Source: an uncultured Clostridia bacterium
GTDB lineage: Bacteria > Bacillota > Clostridia > Christensenellales > Borkfalkiaceae
Assembly (NCBI GenBank): GCA_947177825.1
Contig: CAMWWA010000014.1
Coordinates: 1-15,550, forward strand
Length of the DNA: 15,550 bases
Reading direction: 5' to 3'
Of this stretch, positions 6,959-13,843 are shown piece after piece. The translations under genes and the position numbers were made by a program. The notes beneath the pieces were generated by a model. The model was not told the DNA's origin. It worked only from the letters and a program-made list of their open reading frames with translations, and searched no databases. Position 1 is the stretch's first letter, and each line of letters opens with the position of its first letter.

Positions 6959-7459
6959 ATGTATTGTCCCGTATGCGGGGAAAAGCTTGCGCTTTACGTG
7001 CACGACCAGGAAGGGCTGGTGCCCTTTTGCAAACACTGCGAACAGTTCCGCTTTCCGCAGTTTGCAACCGCCGTTTCCATGGTTGTAACCAACAGAGCCA
7101 AGGACAAAATTCTGCTTGCAAAGCACAAAAATCAGGACGACTTTATTTTATTTGCCGGCTACGTTAAAAAGGGCGAAACGGCGGAAAAGACGGTCACGCG
7201 CGAGTTCCGCGAGGAAACGAGGCTGAACGTTGTAAAATACAAGTATATGTCCAGCCGCTATCACGAGCCGCACAACGTGCTTATGCTCAACTTTGTGGTC
7301 ATTGCCGAAAACGGCGAAATTGCGCTGGATACTTCCGAGCTGGACGACGCCGTTTGGTTCGACTTTGACGGCGCGCTTGAAGCGGTAAGAAAGGAATCCG
7401 ACGCGGAGGCGTTTTTGAAGAACGCAATAACCGAACTTAGAAAACCCAATTGTATTTAA
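6959..7459 (+). CDS. Nudix hydrolase with N-terminal zinc ribbon, NudC-like
   Basis: Nudix enzymes cleave nucleoside diphosphates linked to another group. The 166-residue protein starts with a zinc ribbon of two CxxC pairs (Cys3/Cys6 and Cys24/Cys27), the arrangement found before the catalytic domain in NudC NAD(H) pyrophosphatases. The Nudix box starts at Gly67 and runs to Leu89 (G-x5-E73-x7-R81-E82-F83-x-E85-E86), so the metal-binding glutamates are present, but the usual Gly near the end is Arg88. The NADH-type SQPWPFPxS motif that follows the box in classic NudC is replaced by SSRYHEPHNVLM (98-109), so NAD(H) specificity is uncertain. The N-terminal domain of full-length NudC is also missing. 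ATG 6959 is preceded by AGGGGGAA. It is the first gene of an operon with lemA (18-base gap). Substrate unknown. Confidence 0.85.
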   Translation: MYCPVCGEKLALYVHDQEGLVPFCKHCEQFRFPQFATAVSMVVTNRAKDKILLAKHKNQDDFILFAGYVKKGETAEKTVTREFREETRLNVVKYKYMSSRYHEPHNVLMLNFVVIAENGEIALDTSELDDAVWFDFDGALEAVRKESDAEAFLKNAITELRKPNCI

Positions 7460-7477
7460 AAACGGAGGAACATATAA

Positions 7478-8074
7478 ATGAATTTACTTGCAACCTTAGG
7501 TACGGGCGCCATAGCAGCTATTGCGATAATTGCGGTTCTGCTGCTTTTAGTCGTATTTTTTATCTGCTGGTTCATAGGCGCGAGAAACGGCTTCGTCAGG
7601 CTGAAAAACAACTGCGAGGAAGCTTTTTCGACAATCGACGTCTACCTTAAAAAGAGATACGACCTTATACCCAACGTCGTTGAAACGGTTAAGGGCTACG
7701 TCAAGCACGAAAGCGAAACTCTTGAAAACATCGTAAAGGCGCGCAACCAGGCGGCATGCGCCACCACTCCCGACGAAAAAATTGCGGCTGACGCTTCGGT
7801 TACCAGAGCGATAAGAAGCATAAATATAGTTGCGGAGCAATACCCCGACCTTAAAGCAAACGCGTCCTTCCTCGATTTGTCCGCCCAGCTTAAATCCATC
7901 GAAAGCCAGCTTGCCGAACAGAGAAAGTACTACAACGCTATGGTCAAGAGGCTGAACACCGAAAAGGACATCTTCCCCAAGTCCATTGCGGCAAGGTCTA
8001 TGCACATCGAAAAGATGAGCTACTTCCAGCTTGACAGCGAAGAAGAGAGAAAGAATATAACCATTAAATTTTAA
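7478..8074 (+). CDS. lemA: LemA family membrane protein
   Basis: LemA proteins are small, single-pass, mostly helical membrane proteins of unresolved biochemical role, linked to envelope maintenance. Here residues about 11-34 form one long hydrophobic helix, followed by the family signature NGFVRLKNNCEEAFSTIDV, then LKKRYDLIPNVVETVKGY and HESETLENIVKARNQA (about residues 37-93). The rest is a helical bundle with charged heptad-like stretches (AQLKSIESQLAEQRKYYNAMVKRLN). The 198-residue length is normal. The C-terminal tail, which in many homologues is acidic and ends near KVSF, is here SEEERKNITIKF. ATG 7478 has GGAGG upstream with good spacing. It precedes a DUF2207 gene, a pairing seen across Bacillota and Actinomycetota, which suggests that the two act together in the membrane. 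The family call is firm; the function is not. Confidence 0.93.
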   Translation: MNLLATLGTGAIAAIAIIAVLLLLVVFFICWFIGARNGFVRLKNNCEEAFSTIDVYLKKRYDLIPNVVETVKGYVKHESETLENIVKARNQAACATTPDEKIAADASVTRAIRSINIVAEQYPDLKANASFLDLSAQLKSIESQLAEQRKYYNAMVKRLNTEKDIFPKSIAARSMHIEKMSYFQLDSEEERKNITIKF

Positions 8075-8090
8075 TCGGGCGTGAATATGC

Positions 8091-8120
8091 GGGCGGCAAT
8101 AATTTTACTGCCGCCCTTTT
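8091..8120 (+). terminator. Intercistronic hairpin between lemA and the DUF2207 gene (partial terminator or processing site)
   Basis: GGGCGGCA (8091-8098) pairs perfectly with TGCCGCCC (8109-8116) around a 10-base AT-rich loop, and TTTT follows. The short U-run suggests incomplete termination. The DUF2207 start is only 15-18 bases beyond, so the structure probably adjusts the ratio of the two proteins or protects the lemA message end. Confidence 0.65.
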
Positions 8121-8135
8121 ATGTGAGTGAGTAAT

Positions 8136-10031
8136 ATGATGAAAGCAATTAAAAAACTGCCGCTTATTATAGCTGCGCTTATACTCCTGCTGACTGCCTT
8201 AACGGGCATCGCACTGAGCGCAAACGGCGCGCAAAAGGTTTACGCCGCCGGCGCTTACGACTTCGAGTTTACCTCCTTTAACGTAAACTACGATATACGC
8301 GCCGACCGCACTATGGACGTAACGCTTGACCTGGGCGTGCATTACTCGGGCTACAGCAGCACGGGCATTATGCACGACATACCCGTAAACGCAGGCGACA
8401 GAGTGAGAAAAATCCAGGCTTACGAGCTGGACGATATCGGCGGCACGGAATTCCACCTGGACTATAAGGTAAAGCGCGAATACAGCGGCTTTATTACCGT
8501 GGATATGGGCGACTATTCCTACAAGCAGGGCGAAACGCACTACTACCGCATTAAGTACGAATATGCGATAACCAAGCCGCGCGCAAAAAACGCAATATTT
8601 TTAAACGCGGTGGGCTTCGGTTCGGAAGGCGCAATCAACGACGTTAACGTCACCTTGAAGCTTCCCGACGGGCTGGATTACGCCAATCGCTATACCAATA
8701 AATACGGCGAAGGCGACGGCGTTGCCGTAAAGCCCGTAAACAACGTTATTTCATTCCATTACGACTATCTGCCCGCCTACGAGGGAATCACCGTGGAGAT
8801 GGTATTCGACGAAGGCGTGCTTTCAACCAAGGCGGATATGACGCCATACTATATAATAATAGCAGGGTGCGTCATTCTCGGATTACTGTTTGCGGTGAAG
8901 TTCTTAAAATTCAACAAGGACGGACTGACGCCCGTTTCCGACACGCAGGCTCCCGCAGGAACCGACCCCCTGACTGTCGGCAAGCTGATAGACAACCGCG
9001 TGGACCACAGCGACGTAACCTCGCTGATATTCTACTGGGCTAACAAGGGCTATCTTAAAATAGATTTGCACGACGAAAACGATATCGAGCTTATCAGAAT
9101 TATGCAGCACCTGCCCGAGAGCGCGCCCAGGCACCAACACATTATGTACGAGGGGCTTTTCAAGAGCGGCGATATGGTAAAGATAAACTCGCTTTCGCAA
9201 TCCTTCTACCCCGTCGTGGAGGCGGTGACCAAGGAGGTCAACGCCGAAAACAGCAAGCTTTACGACGGAAAGAGTATGGCCGTTGCGGTGCTGTTCGCAC
9301 TTATGGGCGGATTATTAATGTGCCTCACCCCCATCATTTTAACGCTGACGACCATTTCGTTCAAGCTGTTCACAATCGTGCCGCTGTTTATGATTATCCC
9401 CGCGTTTATCGTGTTTGCGTTGACGCAGTCGGTAAAGTACAACACGCTCAAATACAAGAAGAAAAAATTAACGCTTATGTATATCGGCGTGGCGCTTCTG
9501 TCGCTTGTGGTGACCGCGGTATACGTGCTGTTCATTCCTTCGTACGTTATAGAAGTCGTGCCCAAAATTATACTGTGCGTTATAGGCTTTGCGATAGTAA
9601 TGCTTTCGACGACAATTATAAGCCGCACCGAAGCTTATACCGAAAAGCTCAACCACATAGTAGGCTTCCGCGACTTTATTACATATGCGGAAAAGGATAA
9701 GCTGGAAGCGCTGTTGGAGGGCAACCCCGAATATTATTACCAGGTTCTGCCATACGCGATAGTGCTTGGCGTTTCCGATATCTGGGAAAACAAGTTTGCG
9801 GCGCTTACCGTTCCCCCTCCCGCGTGGACCACGAACAGCTATACGAACGATATGTTCAGCATAGTCGTGTTCAACTCGGTTATCCGCAGAGCCAATCTCA
9901 ATATGGCAAGCACCTTCATTTCCCGTCCCTCGTCCCCCTCGTCGGGAAGTTTTTCGGGCGGCGGTCACGGCGGAAGCTTCGGCGGATTCTCGGGCGGCGG
10001 TCACGGCGGCGGCGGTTTCCGCGGGCGGTGA
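8136..10031 (+). CDS. DUF2207 domain membrane protein with Gly-rich C-terminus
   Basis: Residues about 8-37 form a signal peptide ending VYAAGAYDF. The next 200 residues are a beta-rich extracytoplasmic DUF2207 domain (RADRTMDVTLDLGVHYSG, YRIKYEYAITKP, NDVNVTLKLPDGLDYANR). A membrane segment follows at about 238-260, then a soluble part with a winged-helix-like feel (SLIFYWANKGYLKIDL), two to four more membrane segments (about 380-430 and 447-497) and the well-conserved GFRDFITYAEKDKLEALL…NPEYYYQVLPYAIVLGVSDIW blocks (written here in two parts). It ends in a low-complexity Gly/Ser/His tail typical of the family. The biochemical role is unknown; pairing with LemA suggests envelope work. The start is uncertain: ATG 8136, ATG 8139 or GTG 8127 all fit, with GAGTGA at 8125-8130 the only binding-site candidate. 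I chose 8136, giving 631 residues. Confidence 0.88.
   Translation: MMKAIKKLPLIIAALILLLTALTGIALSANGAQKVYAAGAYDFEFTSFNVNYDIRADRTMDVTLDLGVHYSGYSSTGIMHDIPVNAGDRVRKIQAYELDDIGGTEFHLDYKVKREYSGFITVDMGDYSYKQGETHYYRIKYEYAITKPRAKNAIFLNAVGFGSEGAINDVNVTLKLPDGLDYANRYTNKYGEGDGVAVKPVNNVISFHYDYLPAYEGITVEMVFDEGVLSTKADMTPYYIIIAGCVILGLLFAVKFLKFNKDGLTPVSDTQAPAGTDPLTVGKLIDNRVDHSDVTSLIFYWANKGYLKIDLHDENDIELIRIMQHLPESAPRHQHIMYEGLFKSGDMVKINSLSQSFYPVVEAVTKEVNAENSKLYDGKSMAVAVLFALMGGLLMCLTPIILTLTTISFKLFTIVPLFMIIPAFIVFALTQSVKYNTLKYKKKKLTLMYIGVALLSLVVTAVYVLFIPSYVIEVVPKIILCVIGFAIVMLSTTIISRTEAYTEKLNHIVGFRDFITYAEKDKLEALLEGNPEYYYQVLPYAIVLGVSDIWENKFAALTVPPPAWTTNSYTNDMFSIVVFNSVIRRANLNMASTFISRPSSPSSGSFSGGGHGGSFGGFSGGGHGGGGFRGR
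9954..10009 (+). repeat. In-frame 36-base duplication in the Gly-rich tail of the DUF2207 gene
   Basis: Two identical 20-base blocks (9954-9973 and 9990-10009) lie 36 bases apart, exactly 12 codons. They encode two FSGGGHGG units, the first followed by SFGG and the second by GGFRGR. The repeat is coding and probably arose by local slippage. Confidence 0.8.
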
Positions 10032-10094
10032 GCCACCGCAGGGCAAATCCTTTAATTGCCTGCAAATTATACAAACTAACATCAGCAAAACATA

Positions 10095-10138
10095 AGGGGC
10101 GGCTTGATTTCAAGCCGCCCCTGTTTTATTACTTTTTA
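10095..10138 (+). terminator. Intrinsic terminator after the DUF2207 gene
   Basis: A 12-bp GC-rich stem (10095-10106 with 10111-10122; AGGGGCGGCTTG and its complement) closes a four-base loop and is followed by GTTTTATTACTTTTT. It lies between the DUF2207 stop and the convergent rplI stop. On the minus strand the following run is weaker (TTATGTTTT), so it may also serve rplI. Confidence 0.85.
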
Positions 10139-10141
10139 GTT

Positions 10142-10588
10142 TTATTCCTCGCCGCGCACCTGCACGCTTATTTTGGCGCTTACGCCCTCGGCAAGCTTTA
10201 ATGTGACGTCGTAGTCGCCGACCAGCTTTATGGGGTTTGCAAGCACTATTTTTTTCTTGTCGATATCGTATCCGCCAGCCTTTAAGCTGTCGGAAATATC
10301 CTGCGCGGTTACCGAGCCGAACACCTTGCCGTTCTGCCCCACCTTAATCTTTACGGTGAACGCCTTGTCCTTTATCTCGGCTGCAAGTGCCTTCATCGCC
10401 TTCAGTTCCTCGCGCTTGTGGTATTCGTCGGCGGTCTTTCTCTGGTTGAGTTCGTTTATCTTTGTCGCCGTAGCCGCCTCCGCAAGTCCCTTCTTAATGA
10501 GGAAGTTGCGCGCATATCCTTCGTTGACATCCAACAAGTCGCCCTTTTTGCCCTGTCCCTTTACGTCCTGCAATAGAATAATCTTCAT
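10142..10588 (-). CDS. rplI: 50S ribosomal protein L9
   Basis: L9 binds 23S rRNA near the L1 stalk and helps keep reading frame. The 148-residue protein has the standard length. The N-terminal rRNA-binding domain starts MKIILLQDVKGQGKKGD and contains the L9 signature (GKKGDLLDVNEGYARNFLIKKGLA, residues about 13-36, shown here as parts of GKKGD…V…GYARNFL…G). A long connecting helix (about 41-75) leads to the C-terminal domain (GKVFGSVTAQDISDSL). The start at 10588 matches the family and has AAGGAG six to seven bases upstream; a longer in-frame opening to 10627 lacks support. Unlike the usual rpsF-ssb-rpsR-rplI or dhh-rplI-dnaB settings, it stands alone here, with its own promoter and convergent to the DUF2207 gene. 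Confidence 0.96.
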   Translation of the reverse strand: MKIILLQDVKGQGKKGDLLDVNEGYARNFLIKKGLAEAATATKINELNQRKTADEYHKREELKAMKALAAEIKDKAFTVKIKVGQNGKVFGSVTAQDISDSLKAGGYDIDKKKIVLANPIKLVGDYDVTLKLAEGVSAKISVQVRGEE

Positions 10589-10614
10589 GTGCTTCTCCTT
10601 TTCTGTTACCATAT

Positions 10615-10643
10615 ATTTTACAGTCAAACGGCGCGTTTGTCAA
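10615..10643 (-). promoter_or_regulatory. Sigma-A-type promoter for rplI
   Basis: Read on the minus strand, TTGACA (10643-10638) and TAAAAT (10620-10615) are 17 bases apart. Transcription should start near 10608, giving a leader of about 20 bases that contains the AAGGAG site of rplI. Confidence 0.8.
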
Positions 10644-10651
10644 TAGGCGGG

Positions 10652-10657
10652 TATAAT
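10652..10657 (+). promoter_or_regulatory. Probable -10 box for the DUF1540 mini-gene
   Basis: A perfect TATAAT lies 43 bases before the ATG at 10701. No recognisable -35 box is present at the right distance (the bases near 10629-10634 are GC-rich) and there is no TGn extension, so it would be weak or activator-dependent. The expected -35 region falls inside the rplI promoter, so the two divergent promoters overlap. Confidence 0.45.
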
Positions 10658-10700
10658 TTACGCCGTACCGCACACAATAAATTTAACGGAGGTAAACTTA

Positions 10701-10853
10701 ATGGAAAGTATCAATTTCGGTATTGCTTGCGACGTTTCCAACTGCAAGTATAACCACAACGGATGCAACTGCACTCTTGACAAGATTCACGTAGGCTGCG
10801 CTTGCGAAGGCGAGCACTGCACCTGCTGCGAGAGCTTCTCCGATAAGGTTTAA
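10701..10853 (+). CDS. DUF1540-type cysteine-rich mini-protein (50 residues)
   Basis: This short gene encodes 50 residues with nine cysteines (positions 10, 15, 22, 24, 33, 35, 40, 42 and 43). The spacing, ACDVSNCKYNHNGCNC at the start and HCTCCESF near the end, matches my memory of the DUF1540 family: a C-x4-C-x(n)-C motif, a YN..G segment, a short I.V strand and a terminal CxCC.SF. Such proteins are common in Bacillota and probably bind a metal such as zinc, but no function is established. GGAGG at 10688-10692 is well placed before the ATG, and codon use resembles the neighbours, so I regard it as a real gene despite its size. There is no signal peptide or membrane segment, so it should be cytoplasmic. 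It is transcribed away from rplI and ends just before a hairpin. Confidence 0.88.
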   Translation: MESINFGIACDVSNCKYNHNGCNCTLDKIHVGCACEGEHCTCCESFSDKV

Positions 10854-10872
10854 GCAAGTTTACAAAAAGATT

Positions 10873-10910
10873 ACGGCGCGGACGAAAACGTCCGCGCCGT
10901 GATTTACTTA
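10873..10910. terminator. Intrinsic terminator between the DUF1540 gene and the CvpA-like gene
   Basis: A perfect 12-bp stem (ACGGCGCGGACG at 10873-10884 with 10889-10900) closes an AAAA loop. On the minus strand it is followed by AATCTTTTTG, a fair U-run that should end the fhs operon; on the plus strand GATTTACTTA follows, a weaker run for the DUF1540 message. It probably serves both convergent transcripts. Confidence 0.85.
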
Positions 10911-10917
10911 TTGCATA

Positions 10918-12168
10918 TTATGCGGTCAACGCCCTTATAACCGACTCTACTGGAGTTTCCTCGGGCGTAATTACGGGCTCCGACGGAACATCGGCAGGCG
11001 GAGTTACGGGCTCGGAAACCGAACCGAACCATCCGCGCAGGGGCAACGACTGGAACGCTCCGTTCATTATATTGTGCGTATACATACAGTCGCCGATATT
11101 GGAGTACGCCGCGTATGTATTGAATTTTTCCATAAACGCCAAATCGCTGAGCGTATGGGCAATGCCGCCGAATATCATTATGACTACTAGCAAAACTATG
11201 GTAAGCACGACCGCGCCGAGCACACCGTCCACCATGTAGAAAATTTTGCTCTCCCTGAACTTTGAGGTGATTTTGGGAAGGCATATGCCGACCAGTATGA
11301 CGAATATGAGCGACAGCGCAAAGATTATACCTGCGATTATGAGGCGCGCCACTACCGTGACCGCGTCGCCGAGCACTGCCGTAAGGGCAGAAAGCATACC
11401 GTTTTTAAGTCCGTCTACCGCGCCCGCGCACATGCTGCTTGAAGCTATTGAATAGGAAGCGACGCCGAAGCCTGCAAGCATTCCTATTATGACCACGAAC
11501 GAGAACACCGAGCTGATACCGCTTTTATAGCCTATCCTGAGCGTAAGCGAAAGCACGCAGATTAAAGGCAAATCGAAGGCGAGCTTTGCGCCCAGTCCCG
11601 TCCAGCTACCCGAATTGAGCGATGCGGCGAATATCGAATTCAGGAAACCTATTTGCGACAAATCCACGAACAGGAGCAGTGCAAGAAATGCCGCGCCCAG
11701 TCCCATAAGGACGTTGAAGCAGCCGTTCACCGCGCCCAATACGCCGTCTACTATTCCCCAGGCGCCTGCGGAATCCTTAATCTTTTTCGACCTCTTAAGC
11801 TGTTTTTTATACTCGCTCTTATTGCCCGTATCAACGGCGTTAAGAATGAGCGCTTCGTTCTCCTCGATAGTGTCCACGTTTCTGTAATGCGAAATGCGCT
11901 TGCGCGATTCCACCGCCTTTTCAAGCAGCTTTTTCAAGAGCAATACAACGCCGTTCAGTGCAAACAGAACGACCACTGTGGTGACCAGCACCGCAATGCC
12001 GAAGCCGCCCGAAGTCTTTTTGACCGCCGCGCCTATCATCATCTGGAAAAGCAGCGTCAACAGCGCCGTTATTCCCCAGAAGGACGATTTTGTAAACTTT
12101 TTAAAGAAGCCTGCCACAGCCCCCAGGGCGGCGCCCAGAATGACTGAAACTATTAAAATTGCAGACAT
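10918..12168 (-). CDS. Polytopic membrane protein with two CvpA-like halves
   Basis: I recognise no exact family, but the pattern resembles CvpA/colicin V production-type proteins, present twice. The 416-residue chain has about eight hydrophobic segments (roughly 4-21, 31-50, 56-80, 137-168, 197-212, 219-244, 270-297, 309-338). The segment WGIVDGVLGAVNG (137-149) recurs as FYMVDGVLGAVVL (310-322), matching the Asp…Gly…Gly transmembrane motif of CvpA. The stretch between the halves (about 84-135) is highly charged (ESRKRISHYR, YKKQLKRSKKIKD) and likely cytoplasmic. The last 35 residues are Pro/Glu-rich (PVTPPADVPSEP…) and probably a flexible tail. ATG 12168 follows GGAGG with 5-base spacing and starts 11 bases after the glnS stop, so it is co-transcribed with fhs and glnS. 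Function unknown; membrane location is firm. Confidence 0.75.
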   Translation of the reverse strand: MSAILIVSVILGAALGAVAGFFKKFTKSSFWGITALLTLLFQMMIGAAVKKTSGGFGIAVLVTTVVVLFALNGVVLLLKKLLEKAVESRKRISHYRNVDTIEENEALILNAVDTGNKSEYKKQLKRSKKIKDSAGAWGIVDGVLGAVNGCFNVLMGLGAAFLALLLFVDLSQIGFLNSIFAASLNSGSWTGLGAKLAFDLPLICVLSLTLRIGYKSGISSVFSFVVIIGMLAGFGVASYSIASSSMCAGAVDGLKNGMLSALTAVLGDAVTVVARLIIAGIIFALSLIFVILVGICLPKITSKFRESKIFYMVDGVLGAVVLTIVLLVVIMIFGGIAHTLSDLAFMEKFNTYAAYSNIGDCMYTHNIMNGAFQSLPLRGWFGSVSEPVTPPADVPSEPVITPEETPVESVIRALTA

Positions 12169-12179
12169 ATATCCTCCGT

Positions 12180-13832
12180 TTATTTGTTGAAATTATCTTT
12201 GAGCGACACTATTTCGGAAAGTTGAGCTTTTCCGTCCTTTGCCGCGCAAACCTTGTAATATCCCGTGCGCATCATCTGGAAGCACTTGCCCTCACCGCTC
12301 TCCGCGGCGTAAGGCTCCACCTTTCCGCAGCACGTTTTTATACTGTCGTAATTGAGTCTTTCGGCGTAGTCCTGGTCGGGGTATTCCTCGTCATTTAAAA
12401 GCTGGGCATAGCTTGTAAAGCACGCGTCCACGCCGTACTTGCAGTCCACCCACTGAATTACGCCCTTTGCCTTTATATCGCTTTTGACCTCGCTGCCCGA
12501 ACGCGTTTCGGGGAAGTAGGTGCAGAGTATTTCCTCCACCTCTCCGTTCTGTCCGAGTTTAACCTCGTCGCAGCGCACGATATACGCCGCTTTAAGGCGC
12601 ACGAAGCCGCCCTTGAACAGCCTTTTGAATTTGGGCGGAGGCACCAGCGCGAAGTCGCTTCTGTCTATATATACGCTGCCGGAGAACTTGACGGGACGGG
12701 TTGCGCCGCTTCCGTCGGTGGGGTTCTTTTCGAACTCCAGCTCCTCCTCGCCGCTGTAATTGGTTATGGTAAGCTTGACGGGGTCGGTGACCGCCATAGC
12801 CCTTTCCGCCGTGACGTTGAGCTCGTCGCGGATACATTCGTCAAGCTGGGCGTTATTTACAACGCCGTAGTTTTTGGCAACGCCCACCGCCGCGCAGAAT
12901 TTGCGGAGCGCCATAGGGGGCACGCCCCTGTTTTTAAGCCCCATCAAGGTGGGCATACGGGGGTCGTCCCAGCCGCTTACCACGCCCTCGTCCACAAGCT
13001 TTTTGAGATATCTTTTGGACATAAGCGTGTTGGTTATGTTTAAACGCGCAAACTCTATCTGTCTGGGCACGGGCTGGGCAAAGCCCGCCTTTTCTATTAC
13101 CCAGTCGTAGAGCGGTCTGTGGTTTTCGAATTCAAGCGAACACAGAGAATGCGTAATGCCCTCGATTGCGTCCGACACGGGGTGCGCGAAGTCGTACATG
13201 GGATAGATGCACCACTTGTCGCCCTGACGGTAATGCGGAACGTGCGCTATCCTGTAAATTACGGGGTCGCGCATGTTGAGGTTGGGCGACGACATATCTA
13301 TCTTTGCCCTTAAAACCTTTGCGCCGTCCGGATATACGCCCGCCTTCATTTCGCGGAAAAGCTTTAAATTTTCCTCCACGCTCCTGTTTCTGTAAGGACT
13401 TTCCTTGCCCGGTTCGGTGAGGGTGCCGCGAGTTGCGGTAATCTCCTCGGCGGACAAATCGCAAACGTATGCGTTGCCGTCCTTAATATACTTTTCGGCA
13501 ATCTCGTAAAGTTTGTCGTAGTAGTCGGAAGCGTAAAACAGATTGTCGTATTCGAAGCCCAGCCACTTTACCGCGTCTATGATGGAATTTACGTACTCGT
13601 AATCTTCCTTTGCGGGGTTGGTATCGTCCATACGCAGGTTGATTTTACCCGCGTACTTTTCCTTAACGCCGAAATTTATGCACAGCGCCTTTACGTGCCC
13701 GATGTGCAGATAGCCGTTGGGCTCGGGCGGAAAGCGCACCACTATCTGGTTGCCGCGCCCTTCGTACTTGCCGCTTGCAAGGTCCTCGTTTATATACTGT
13801 TCGATAAAGTTTGTTGCCTCGGGAAGTTCCAT
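12180..13832 (-). CDS. glnS: Glutaminyl-tRNA synthetase
   Basis: This class I synthetase attaches glutamine directly to tRNA-Gln in the cytoplasm. Its 550 residues align end to end with E. coli GlnRS (554). The ATP-binding HIGH motif is in FPPEPNGYLHIGHVKAL (His43-His46), and the KMSKS loop is the GlnRS variant LMSKR (270-274). LRMDDTNPAKEDYEYV (66-81), CIYPMYDFAHPVSDAIEGITHSL (about 208-230, a GlnRS rather than GluRS version) and GWDDPRMPTL are further diagnostic blocks; the C-terminal anticodon-binding beta-barrels cover about 345-550. ATG 13832 has AGGTGA just upstream and lies 11 bases after the fhs stop. Many Bacillota lack GlnRS and instead amidate Glu-tRNA-Gln with GatCAB, so its presence suggests a lineage that acquired or kept this gene. 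Whether gatCAB is also present cannot be seen. Confidence 0.97.
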   Translation of the reverse strand: MELPEATNFIEQYINEDLASGKYEGRGNQIVVRFPPEPNGYLHIGHVKALCINFGVKEKYAGKINLRMDDTNPAKEDYEYVNSIIDAVKWLGFEYDNLFYASDYYDKLYEIAEKYIKDGNAYVCDLSAEEITATRGTLTEPGKESPYRNRSVEENLKLFREMKAGVYPDGAKVLRAKIDMSSPNLNMRDPVIYRIAHVPHYRQGDKWCIYPMYDFAHPVSDAIEGITHSLCSLEFENHRPLYDWVIEKAGFAQPVPRQIEFARLNITNTLMSKRYLKKLVDEGVVSGWDDPRMPTLMGLKNRGVPPMALRKFCAAVGVAKNYGVVNNAQLDECIRDELNVTAERAMAVTDPVKLTITNYSGEEELEFEKNPTDGSGATRPVKFSGSVYIDRSDFALVPPPKFKRLFKGGFVRLKAAYIVRCDEVKLGQNGEVEEILCTYFPETRSGSEVKSDIKAKGVIQWVDCKYGVDACFTSYAQLLNDEEYPDQDYAERLNYDSIKTCCGKVEPYAAESGEGKCFQMMRTGYYKVCAAKDGKAQLSEIVSLKDNFNK

Positions 13833-13843
13833 ATTTTCACCTA

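Noticed and set aside
6913..7167. Open frame starting at an ATG near the rightward promoter's start site
   Set aside because: It overlaps the Nudix gene in another frame, has no ribosome binding site, and its Arg/Cys/Gln-rich composition is typical of an out-of-frame reading.
10589..10627. Longer rplI start
   Set aside because: L9 begins MKIILLQDV in essentially all homologues and AAGGAG precedes that start; the predicted transcript also begins near 10608, inside the extension.
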